Shown: positions 1-5,272 of the stretch, piece by piece
How positions within the stretch are numbered: the stretch's first letter is position 1
How the letters are laid out: every line of letters begins with the position of its first letter
Virus record (IMG/VR): IMGVR_UViG_3300047476_001406
Location: 1-24,028 of that record
Strand: one strand, 5' to 3'
Source of the DNA: a virus
DNA: 24,028 nucleotides
Position numbers and translations under genes: made by a program
The notes under the pieces: model-generated
The model's input: the letters and a program-made list of their open reading frames with translations, nothing else
Database searches by the model: none
Told to the model about the DNA's origin: nothing

Positions 1-236
1 CGGACCTCGACACGCTCGACGTCTTGCGCGGCGCGATACCCGAGCCCGTGCGCGTACCGCCCGAGCCACTTGGAAACCGCGACCTCCGCCAGGCATCCGA
101 CGAAATCCGCCCCGAGCCCCCGGGCGCCGGCGGATTCGTACCGCTCCGCCCGGCCCTCGCGCATCCATTCGAGCCGGCGCTCCAGAGCGGCGCACGCCGC
201 GAGCCGGACTTCCCGGTCAAAGAGTTTCACGCGCAT
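1..236 (-). CDS. Partial phage protein, possible PD-(D/E)XK-like fold, C-terminus beyond window
   Basis: The reading frame opens at ATG 236 (MRVKLFDREV...) and stays open for 78 codons to the left edge, so the C-terminus is missing. It overlaps the upstream gene by 20 bases, and a G-rich stretch (GGGGG) lies about 6 bases before the ATG. The visible part is helical and charged, with CLAEVAVSKWLGRY near residues 52-65 and DVERVEVR at the cut edge. This order, a Glu in a helix followed by D...EVR, resembles small phage proteins of PD-(D/E)XK nuclease type, but the catalytic part is incomplete and I infer this only weakly. It would suit a nuclease partner for the RecT-like gene upstream. It could equally be an unknown early protein. 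Confidence 0.6.
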   Translation of the reverse strand, partial: MRVKLFDREVRLAACAALERRLEWMREGRAERYESAGARGLGADFVGCLAEVAVSKWLGRYAHGLGYRAAQDVERVEV

Positions 237-450
237 TAGCGACCCCCTCCGGAACGTGCCGATAGACCGCTCGAACCAGGCGGCCGGCCCTCGACCAACG
301 CGAAACCTCCCCGTCGAGCCGGTAAAGGTGCAGACGCTCGCGGTGGACCGTGTCCAAGAGCGCCGCCGCCCACGGGGCCGGCCAGCGAACCGACAGCCCG
401 TCAAACGGACCGCCGACGAACCGACACCGAACGAAACGCAACCGAGCCAT
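217..450 (-). CDS. Small phage protein with GGPxDG motif
   Basis: This gene encodes 77 residues from ATG 450 (MARLRFVRCRF), with an AGGGA ribosome site about 9 bases upstream; longer versions of the frame begin in low-complexity Arg/Pro sequence and look spurious. The N-terminal CRFVGGPFDGLSVRW matches a short beta-rich pattern (xGGPxDG) seen in many uncharacterised phage proteins. The C-terminal half carries YRLDGEVSRW and VRAVYRHV, probably further strands. It sits in the early leftward operon after the SSB-like gene and overlaps the next gene by 20 bases. The function is unknown. Confidence 0.6.
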   Translation of the reverse strand: MARLRFVRCRFVGGPFDGLSVRWPAPWAAALLDTVHRERLHLYRLDGEVSRWSRAGRLVRAVYRHVPEGVANARETL

Positions 451-486
451 ACCCGGAATCCCTTCCGCTGGAAGAAACGCGGCGCG

Positions 487-504
487 CCCTGGTCGCCACC
501 AGGG
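487..504. repeat. Inverted repeat after the SSB-like gene
   Basis: A perfect 7-base stem (CCCTGGT / ACCAGGG) with a 4-base CGCC loop lies about 60 bases past the stop of the SSB-like gene in the direction of transcription. No T-tract follows on the minus strand, so this is at best a pause or processing hairpin and not a standard intrinsic terminator. The rest of 451-563 holds nothing I can assign. Confidence 0.35.
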
Positions 505-563
505 GACAGGCAGGAGGAACCCGCCGCGGCCCGGACACGGGGCCGCCGCGCCGCGATGATGAA

Positions 564-1001
564 TCAAAAAGGCACATCATCCGCGCCGCCGCCGTGTTCC
601 GGTTTCGGAACATTCAGCCGCGCCGGCCGCGTCTCGACCTTCGCGGGCGGAGCCAGGAACCAGCGACCGACGGCCGCATACTCCCGGCCCGACTTCGCGA
701 CCTTGCGCCGGACCTCGACGCCGACGCGCCGCCCGACCAGGTCCGACGGCTCGACGTCGCCGACCGGGTCGACGCCGCACGACCGGCAGATCGTCGCGAG
801 CCGCGCTTCGTTATCTAGGCCCGTCCAATCCTCGACGACCGCGACCCCGCCGGGGCCGACGACCTCGACCGAAAGCGCGAGGTAATCGTTCTCCCGATCC
901 CACGGGGCCGGACGCTCGCCGGCCTCCCGGACGATCCCGACATATTCCCCGGGCTCCGGCAGCCCCTCCGCCGCCGCTTCCGCTTTGCCAGAAAACCGCA
1001 T
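564..1001 (-). CDS. SSB-like / DUF669-like single-strand DNA binding protein
   Basis: The product is 145 aa from ATG 1001, with GGGAGG 8 bases upstream. It begins with a strand-rich region (PEPGEYVGIVREAGE, DYLALSVEVVGPGG) and continues with ARLATICRSCGVDP and DLVGRRVGVEVRRK, the pattern of phage OB-fold proteins annotated as DUF669 or single-strand binding. The decisive clue is the C-terminus GGGADDVPF, close to the acidic DDDIPF tip that bacterial SSB proteins use to recruit partner enzymes. It lies directly downstream of the RecT-like gene, the usual pairing in phage recombination modules. The role is inferred; sequence identity to classical SSB is low. Confidence 0.65.
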   Translation of the reverse strand: MRFSGKAEAAAEGLPEPGEYVGIVREAGERPAPWDRENDYLALSVEVVGPGGVAVVEDWTGLDNEARLATICRSCGVDPVGDVEPSDLVGRRVGVEVRRKVAKSGREYAAVGRWFLAPPAKVETRPARLNVPKPEHGGGADDVPF

Positions 1002-1035
1002 TCTCGAACCCTCCCTGCAGGAACCACCCGAACCG

Positions 1036-1057
1036 CCCCGGGCGACGCCGCCCGGGG
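1036..1057. repeat. GC hairpin between RecT-like and SSB-like genes
   Basis: A perfect 9-base stem (CCCCGGGCG / CGCCCGGGG) with a 4-base ACGC loop starts 8 bases after the RecT-like stop. No U-run follows on the transcribed strand. It may attenuate transcription or stabilise the upstream mRNA end rather than fully terminate. Confidence 0.45.
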
Positions 1058-1064
1058 GAAACCA

Positions 1065-1703
1065 CTAGGCCGGCCCCGAGGCCGGCGGGAACTTGGGACG
1101 AACGACAACCGGCTCCGCCGCGGCCGGGGGCTCGACGCGAACCCGCTCCGCCTCGTCCGGGTCGACGATGCCCGAGAACCCGAACGCGTAGCGGGCCGCC
1201 TGGACGAACGCCTTATGGCGCAGCATCCGGGCCGGCCAGCGAGCCCAGGCCGGCGAATCCCCCCGGCATTCCGCCAGGTACTCGCAGGCTTCCGACGGAT
1301 GCTCGCGATCCTTCCGGAACATCCGGCACCGGATCGCCACCAACTGCCCGCCCTCGCGGATGTCCTCGAACGCGAACCCGTTGCATTCGGGGTGACTGTT
1401 CACCAGTTGAACCCAACCGTCCACCGAAACGACCGCCTGGAAGCCGCCCTTGTTCGGCACGGCGAAAATCTGCCGCGCCACCGGGTCGAGCCCGTAGCGG
1501 TGCGCCAAAACCAACAGCGCCGCCAGTTGCTCGCGGCTCGCGTTCTTCATGCCCAGGCAATCCCGGGCCGTCGCCTCGAACGCGCGAGCCTCCATGCCGT
1601 ACATCGCGGCCATCGTCGCCAGGAGCGACCGCCGCCCCTCCGCCTCCGCCGGGGCCGCCGGGGCCGCCGCGTAGGAATCGCTCGACCCTTCAACCGTCGC
1701 CAT
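1065..1703 (-). CDS. RecT/Bet-family single-strand annealing protein
   Basis: I start this 212-aa protein at ATG 1703 (MATVEGSSD), which has GGGAGG 8 bases upstream; the frame extends 14 codons further but without a ribosome site. After an Ala-rich leader the core runs LLATMAAMYGM, ASREQLAALLVLAHRYGLDPVARQI, a GGFQAVVSVDGWVQLVN strand pair, NGFAFEDI, and W..WPARMLRHKAFVQAARYAFG. These are the signatures of phage RecT/Bet annealases, which coat single-stranded DNA and pair complementary strands in phage recombination and repair. The length is at the short end for the family. The SSB-like gene follows. No partner exonuclease is visible unless it is the truncated gene at the left edge. Confidence 0.85.
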   Translation of the reverse strand: MATVEGSSDSYAAAPAAPAEAEGRRSLLATMAAMYGMEARAFEATARDCLGMKNASREQLAALLVLAHRYGLDPVARQIFAVPNKGGFQAVVSVDGWVQLVNSHPECNGFAFEDIREGGQLVAIRCRMFRKDREHPSEACEYLAECRGDSPAWARWPARMLRHKAFVQAARYAFGFSGIVDPDEAERVRVEPPAAAEPVVVRPKFPPASGPA

Positions 1704-1719
1704 CGTGAAACCCTCCCGT

Positions 1720-1968
1720 TCAACCCTTCGAACCATTGCCGGCACCCGAGCGGGCGCTATCGGCCTCGACTTCCGCGAGCCATTCGCGGACCTGTTCCAA
1801 CCGGACCGCGAGCCGCATTTCCGCGGCGACGTCGCCCCGATAGAGCCCGTTTCCGAGCGACACGCGGCGCTCGCGAGCGTCCAGCGCGGCCCGCGCCAAC
1901 GCGTAGAGCCGCGATAGCTCGAAACTCCGTTTCCCGTCCGCCGCCGTCGGCGACCGATCGACCGGCAT
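1720..1968 (-). CDS. Small charged helical early protein, unknown function
   Basis: This 82-aa protein starts at ATG 1968 (MPVDRSPTAADGK), preceded by AGGGGG about 5 bases away. The middle, ELSRLYALARAALDARERRVSLGNGLYRGDVAAEMRLAVRLEQVREWLAEVEAD, is amphipathic helix and could form a helical hairpin or coiled coil. It is the second gene after the 2433-2462 promoter, 14 bases from its neighbour and 16 bases before the RecT-like gene. I recognise no family and assign no function. Confidence 0.6.
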   Translation of the reverse strand: MPVDRSPTAADGKRSFELSRLYALARAALDARERRVSLGNGLYRGDVAAEMRLAVRLEQVREWLAEVEADSARSGAGNGSKG

Positions 1969-1982
1969 AGTTGCCCCCTTCC

Positions 1983-2396
1983 TTAGAACGGCAGGACGTC
2001 CGCCGCCTGGACCTCGAACGCTTCGCCCGTCTCCGTCGAGCGAACCAGAAACCCGAGCCCGTCCGGCCGAACTTGCTCGACGACGCCGCGAGCCTGCCCG
2101 CCCTGGACCCGGAACCAAATCTCTTGACCCTCGACCGGCAGATCGCCGGGGAACGATTCGAAGAACCGCGGCGCCTTCCGCAGCTTGTCGGCCGCCAGGT
2201 CGAATACTTCCGACGCCGACCGCTGGATCCGCAGGACCGGGCCGGCGGGGCCGGGGGCCGCCGACAGAACCCGCCCGCTCGACAGGCCGCGCCCGTAGTC
2301 AAACCAGACGACCGAGCCGACCGTGGGCAGGGGCCGCCCGTAGGTTTCCGCGAGCCCCTCGACCGCCGCCAAATACTCCGCCCCGTGCGCGTCCAT
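1983..2396 (-). CDS. Early protein with two repeated beta-barrel-like halves, unknown function
   Basis: The protein has 137 residues from ATG 2396, with GGAGG 7 bases upstream; the longer frame reads through the promoter and is rejected. Two stretches resemble each other: TVGSVVWFDYGRGLSSGRVLSAAPGPAGPVLRIQRS (residues 25-60) and PVEGQEIWFRVQGGQARGVVEQVRPDGLGFLVRSTETG. Each reads as a strand pair of the form G-x-x-V/I-W-F...G.V, so an internal duplication of a small SH3/OB-like barrel is plausible. The C-terminus AADVLPF resembles the acidic-hydrophobic tail of the SSB-like protein two genes on. It is first in its transcription unit. The function is unknown. Confidence 0.65.
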   Translation of the reverse strand: MDAHGAEYLAAVEGLAETYGRPLPTVGSVVWFDYGRGLSSGRVLSAAPGPAGPVLRIQRSASEVFDLAADKLRKAPRFFESFPGDLPVEGQEIWFRVQGGQARGVVEQVRPDGLGFLVRSTETGEAFEVQAADVLPF

Positions 2397-2432
2397 GCCG
2401 CTTCCTCCGTGAAGTGTCGAAACCGAAACTAC

Positions 2433-2462
2433 GATATAGCCGACGAGCCCGCCCCCTTGCAA
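2433..2462 (-). promoter_or_regulatory. Sigma-70-like promoter for the RecT operon
   Basis: On the minus strand TTGCAA (2462-2457) is followed after 18 bases by TATATC (2438-2433), which fits a vegetative -35/-10 pair. The start codon at 2396 is 37 bases beyond the -10. The repeated CGTAGTTTCG element (2433-2424) abuts the -10, where a repressor could block polymerase. Confidence 0.55.
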
Positions 2463-2472
2463 GCGCCCGACA

Positions 2473-2751
2473 TCATTTCCAGAGAACCGGGTTTCCCCGG
2501 GCGCGACGCGCGAGCCGCAATAGCTTCGCCTCCGCCGCGTCGCGAACCTTGAGATACGGATTCGTGATCGGCGCCCCGGTCCGCGGGTTCGCGACGACCG
2601 CCCCGTTTTTCGTGATCGACTCCTGAGCCTCCCGGTACTCCGCCCATGCGTGCGCGTACATCGTGGCGACGTCCGGCTCCGCGCCGGCCTCCAGGAGGAT
2701 TTCCCGAACCCGCTCGAACGTGAGCGCGGCCCCGTCGTCTACTTCGCCCAT
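2473..2751 (-). CDS. P27-like small terminase-type protein (second copy)
   Basis: This 92-aa protein starts at ATG 2751 (MGEVDDGAALTF) with GGGGG 7 bases upstream, overlapping the PLD-like gene by 13 bases. Residues 30-90 (MYAHAWAEYREAQESITKNGAVV, NPRTGAPITNPYLKVRDAAEAKLLRLARR) carry the layout of P27-family small terminases: a helix with Y..A..EY, I...G, a loop ending in NP, then a helix ending LLRL. It aligns almost without gaps to the C-terminal half of the true small terminase at 23422-23895, but lacks that protein's basic N-terminus and its GLTPSSR ending. In an early operon it is unlikely to package DNA. It may be a DNA-binding regulator, but that is inference. Confidence 0.65.
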   Translation of the reverse strand: MGEVDDGAALTFERVREILLEAGAEPDVATMYAHAWAEYREAQESITKNGAVVANPRTGAPITNPYLKVRDAAEAKLLRLARRARGNPVLWK

Positions 2752-3380
2752 ACCTTGACCCCCGACAGTTGAAACGGTTTCAGATCGTCCATCGTCCAGG
2801 CTTCCCGAACGCCCGTCGCGTCCTCCGCCTCCCGCCGAGCGCAAAGCCGGGGCAGGATCGGGATTTCGTTTTCGATTTCGTGGACGAGCGAAAACGCGTC
2901 GTCGCCCTCCGAAACGTCGAACTGTTCGAAACGCGGATTGAAGTTGAGATTCATGGAACCCCGCGCGAGAACCCGATAGTTCGCGTCCCATACCGTCGCA
3001 ATCTTTGCGTGATTCATGCAGACGCGAACGCTCTCCGGGCCGAACTTGTCCCGCCATCGGTCGATCAGCTCTACGTTTCGTTGCTCCGCCGAACGGTCGA
3101 CGATAAGCCGGCCGCCAGCCAGGCGACCGTCCCGCAACAGCCGCTCGAACGACTCGACCTCGTAGTCAGCGATGCACCAGGTCCAAACGGAAATCGACGG
3201 CCGCTCCATGCAGTCGATCAGATGCCCGACGACGTCGATCATCGAAATCTGGCCGCGCGTGACCGCGAAAATCGACATTCCCTTTTCGACGGGGCCGATG
3301 CAGTCAGCCGCCGTCGTCCTCGCGTTCAGAGCGTTCGCGACGCGCGACGCCTTCGCGGCCGTGGGCTTTTTCTCTTTCAT
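2739..3380 (-). CDS. Phospholipase D-like (PLDc) superfamily protein
   Basis: The product is 213 aa from ATG 3380, with GGGAGG 7 bases upstream. The diagnostic region is NHAKIATVWDANYRVLARGSMNLNFN (residues 123-148): H124 and K126 with GS at 141-142 and N144/N146, the HxK...GSxxN signature of the PLD superfamily. The Asp after the Lys is one residue later than in the strict HKD spacing. Only one HKD motif is present, so an active enzyme would need a dimer, as for Nuc-type nucleases. There is no signal peptide, so a cytoplasmic nucleic-acid role is likelier than lipid cleavage. Residues 30-95 (MSIFAVTRGQISMIDVV, SISVWTWCIADYEV) form the usual N-terminal alpha/beta half. It overlaps both neighbours in the early operon. 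Confidence 0.75.
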   Translation of the reverse strand: MKEKKPTAAKASRVANALNARTTAADCIGPVEKGMSIFAVTRGQISMIDVVGHLIDCMERPSISVWTWCIADYEVESFERLLRDGRLAGGRLIVDRSAEQRNVELIDRWRDKFGPESVRVCMNHAKIATVWDANYRVLARGSMNLNFNPRFEQFDVSEGDDAFSLVHEIENEIPILPRLCARREAEDATGVREAWTMDDLKPFQLSGVKVWAK

Positions 3381-3688
3381 TGCAGAACCTCCCGAGTTAG
3401 GGAATCGGAACTATAGCGGATGACCCGGACCGCCCGCCGGCCCGAGCCGAAAGCCATCGCGGGGGCGGGGACCGCCCGGAGCGCCGACGCGAGCCGGCCG
3501 TAAAGGCATCCGTCCCGGAGACCGCCGACAATCTGCCACCGGAACCCGGCGGGGATGCCGGGCCGGCCGCCGACGAACTCGACGACCGCGTTTTCCGTCC
3601 GATGGACGAACCGCGGGAGGAACCCATCGGACTTGCGGACCCAGCCGCGCCGAATCTCCGCCAGCCGAACTTGAATGCCAGGAACCAT
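3377..3688 (-). CDS. Unknown 103-aa first early gene
   Basis: It starts at ATG 3688 with GGAGG 7 bases upstream and directly follows the clearest promoter in the window (-35 TTGAAC, -10 TATACT). The sequence (MVPGIQVRLAEIRRGWVRKSDGFLPRFVHRTENAVVEFVGG...) is basic and strand-rich, and matches no family I know. The stop overlaps the PLD-like start as ATGA, which suggests translational coupling. The last 20 codons also contain that gene's ribosome site and a repeat of the operator-like element, so the C-terminus is constrained by regulation as well as by protein function. Confidence 0.6.
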   Translation of the reverse strand: MVPGIQVRLAEIRRGWVRKSDGFLPRFVHRTENAVVEFVGGRPGIPAGFRWQIVGGLRDGCLYGRLASALRAVPAPAMAFGSGRRAVRVIRYSSDSLTREVLQ

Positions 3689-3711
3689 CGCGAAACCTCC
3701 CGTCGTCGGAT

Positions 3712-3735
3712 CGTAGTTTCGAAATCCGAACTACG
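3712..3735. promoter_or_regulatory. Operator-like inverted repeat downstream of early promoter
   Basis: CGTAGTT (3712-3718) and AACTACG (3729-3735) form a perfect 7-base dyad with 10 bases between. Read on the minus strand it contains GTTCGG-N4-CGAAAC. It lies just past the -10 at 3740-3745, a position where a bound repressor would block transcription. Related half-sites occur in the other leftward leaders and before the small terminase. Confidence 0.5.
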
Positions 3736-3739
3736 CTCT

Positions 3740-3769
3740 AGTATACGAACCGGGCGGGGGATGGTTCAA
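3740..3769 (-). promoter_or_regulatory. Sigma-70-like early leftward promoter
   Basis: On the minus strand TTGAAC (3769-3764) and TATACT (3745-3740) are separated by 18 bases, close to the vegetative consensus and standing out in GC-rich DNA. The first start codon downstream is at 3688. The operator-like dyad at 3712-3735 lies between promoter and gene. Confidence 0.65.
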
Positions 3770-3796
3770 GCAAAACCCGGGAGAAACCGCGGATTT

Positions 3797-4054
3797 TCAG
3801 CCGCGCCGGGCATCCCGGGCGGCCGGCTTGCGCTTCGGCTTCGCCTTGGGCTTTTGCCGGTTGCAGACCGCCCGGCTTGTGAGCGTCCGCCGGACTTCCT
3901 TTGCGGTCCGCTCCGTCACCAGGGGCCGCCCGCCGGCCATCCGGACGGTTTCAATCCGCCCCGTATTCGCGAGCCGGCGCAGGTAGGTCGGCGTGCAGCC
4001 GGCGACGGGGGCCGCCTGTTCGAGCGTCATCAGCGGCGAATCGGTGACGACCAT
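3797..4054 (-). CDS. Excisionase-like / MerR-type helix-turn-helix protein
   Basis: The gene encodes 85 aa from ATG 4054 (MVVTDSPLMTLEQAA). GGAG lies 10 bases upstream of this ATG but only 1 base before ATG 4063, which makes 4063 less likely; ATG 4030 is a third option. Residues 10-55 (LEQAAPVAGCTPTYLRRLANTGRIETVRMAGGRPLVTERTAKEV) are a winged helix-turn-helix of the excisionase/MerR DNA-binding type: helix, turn, recognition helix, then a wing. The C-terminal 25 residues are Lys/Arg/Pro rich (KPKAKPKRKPAAR), likely a non-specific DNA tail. It is divergent from the integrase across the putative attachment region, the usual place for a recombination directionality factor. A transcription regulator is the alternative. 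Confidence 0.7.
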   Translation of the reverse strand: MVVTDSPLMTLEQAAPVAGCTPTYLRRLANTGRIETVRMAGGRPLVTERTAKEVRRTLTSRAVCNRQKPKAKPKRKPAARDARRG

Positions 4055-4075
4055 GGTTTCCATGCTCCAATCTTC

Positions 4076-4091
4076 GTTCGGGTTTCCGAAC
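4076..4091. promoter_or_regulatory. GTTCGG-N4-CCGAAC dyad upstream of the excisionase-like gene
   Basis: A perfect 6-base dyad with a 4-base spacer lies 13 bases upstream of the first possible ATG (4063) of the HTH gene. Its half-site matches the operator-like element at 3712-3735, so the same regulator may control both. It could also be a self-binding site of the HTH protein. Confidence 0.45.
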
Positions 4092-4108
4092 TTGTCCAGC
4101 AAACTTGA

Positions 4109-4125
4109 CCCCGCCACGGGCGGGG
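4109..4125. repeat. Short GC inverted repeat in the int-xis spacer
   Basis: CCCCGCC and GGCGGGG (7 bases) flank a 3-base ACG loop. It is the first of three dyads within about 110 bases of the non-coding spacer. The role is unknown; it could be a binding site for recombination accessory proteins. Confidence 0.35.
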
Positions 4126-4152
4126 GATAGGGTTCATCCGACGGACAGTTTC

Positions 4153-4170
4153 GGCCGCGTTTCCGCGGCC
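4153..4170. repeat. Second inverted repeat in the int-xis spacer
   Basis: GGCCGCG and CGCGGCC (7 bases) flank TTTC. It sits 5 bases left of the long 16-8-16 inverted repeat. Confidence 0.4.
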
Positions 4171-4175
4171 CGCTC

Positions 4176-4215
4176 CCGTCGAATCCTGTTCGCGAAACGG
4201 AACAGGATTCGACGG
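4176..4215. other. Candidate recombination core site (lox/attP-like 16-8-16 inverted repeat)
   Basis: Two perfect 16-base arms, CCGTCGAATCCTGTTC (4176-4191) and its exact complement GAACAGGATTCGACGG (4200-4215), flank an asymmetric 8-base spacer GCGAAACG (4192-4199). This is the layout of tyrosine recombinase core sites such as loxP and FRT (13-8-13): inverted binding arms and a non-palindromic crossover region. It lies 175 bases upstream of the integrase gene, between it and the excisionase-like gene. Neither strand has a T-tract after the stem and no gene ends nearby, which argues against a terminator. A large operator is the other possibility. Confidence 0.55.
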
Positions 4216-4390
4216 TTTCGAATGGCGGGGACAGGAATCGGCCGAAACGACCGTCAAGAAACGATCGAAAGGAAAAACCCGGCTCGACTTCGGACAGATA
4301 CCCCTGCGATGGGGATAAGACGGGGCCAATGGATGCCCCCCGTTCCCGACACTGGCAAGGATGCGCGGCTAAATAAAGGACGCCCGCGCT
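4216..4390. other. Non-coding integrase leader
   Basis: These 175 bases hold no supported gene. Several GAAACGA/CGAAAC-type short sequences (for example near 4240-4270) could be arm-type or regulator sites. TAAATA (4370-4375) is the only -10-like sequence, with no convincing -35, and AGGA 10 bases before ATG 4391 is a plausible ribosome site. Confidence 0.35.
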
Positions 4391-5272
4391 ATGACTCTCT
4401 CCCACTTCCTCGAAACCGTCTACGTTCCCCTCCGGCTCCGCGGCCGGTCCGAAAACTCCGTTCGGCTCTTGCGCCACGCCGTCCGGCAGTTTTCCCGATT
4501 CCTCCGCCGGGAAGCCATGCTCGCCGACCTCGACGACCTGGTCGTGAGCCAATATCTCGCCGCCCGGGGGCGCACGCTCTCGCCGTATTCGGTCGAGCGC
4601 GAACGCTGCGGCATCCTCGCGCTCTGGCGACTCGCGGCCGACCGCCGGCTCGTCGACGTCCGGCCATGCGTCCAGGCCGAGCTATTGCCCGAGCGAACGC
4701 CGCGAGCATTCACCGGGGCCGAACTCCGGAGCCTATTCCTCGCGGCAGGGGCCGAGCCCGGGTTCGTCGGTCCGGTTCCGGCGGGAACATTCTGGCTCGC
4801 CCTGGTCGCGGCGCTTTTCGAATCGGGCGAACGCGTGTCGGCCATGCTCGCCGCACCGAAAGCCGGATGGTCCGCCCCGTTCCTTCGGATCCCGGCCGCC
4901 ATCCGCAAGGGGCGGCGCCGCGAGCGCGTCTACGAACTCTCCGCCGATACCGCCGCCCTGGTCGACGCCGCCAGCCGGCACGACGCGCCTACGCTGTTTT
5001 TCTGGCCGCTCGACCGGGCGACCGTCTACAACCGCTTCGGACGAATCACCGAACGCGCCGGGCTAGGCCGGGGGCGCGACGTCAAGTTTCACGCCCTGCG
5101 GCGCTCGACCGCGTCCCACCTAGCCGCCTCCGGGCTAGGAATAGACGTCGCCGGCTACATGGGACACGGGTCCGATAGGGTCACTCGCCGCAGCTACCTC
5201 GACCCCAGAATCGTGCAAGCCGGCGGGCCGAAACCGCTCGACGCCCTCGCGCGAATCTTCCGGGCCGGCTAG
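4391..5272 (+). CDS. int: Tyrosine recombinase / phage integrase
   Basis: This 293-aa protein is the only plus-strand gene. Residues 1-95 form a SAM-like core-binding domain (SENSVRLLRHAVRQFSRFLRR, YSVERERCGILALWRLAADR). The catalytic domain contains the expected residues: R148 (ESGERVSAML), K173 (AIRKGRRRERV), H234 and R237 (FHALRRSTASHLA), H259 (GYMGHGS) and nucleophile Y269 (RSYLDP). It would cut and rejoin DNA through a 3'-phosphotyrosine link for site-specific integration, excision or dimer resolution. There is no large N-terminal arm-binding domain, so it is nearer the compact XerC/Cre-sized enzymes than lambda Int. Its TAG stop shares a CTAG palindrome with the stop of the convergent glycosyltransferase gene. 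Confidence 0.93.
   Translation: MTLSHFLETVYVPLRLRGRSENSVRLLRHAVRQFSRFLRREAMLADLDDLVVSQYLAARGRTLSPYSVERERCGILALWRLAADRRLVDVRPCVQAELLPERTPRAFTGAELRSLFLAAGAEPGFVGPVPAGTFWLALVAALFESGERVSAMLAAPKAGWSAPFLRIPAAIRKGRRRERVYELSADTAALVDAASRHDAPTLFFWPLDRATVYNRFGRITERAGLGRGRDVKFHALRRSTASHLAASGLGIDVAGYMGHGSDRVTRRSYLDPRIVQAGGPKPLDALARIFRAG

Noticed and set aside
4176-4215. Intrinsic terminator interpretation of the long hairpin
   Set aside because: No T-run follows on either strand and no gene ends beside it. I keep it as a recombination-site candidate, with an operator as alternative.
4105-5178. A long plus-strand frame overlapping the integrase
   Set aside because: The integrase frame has all catalytic residues; this one is low-complexity Arg/Pro sequence.
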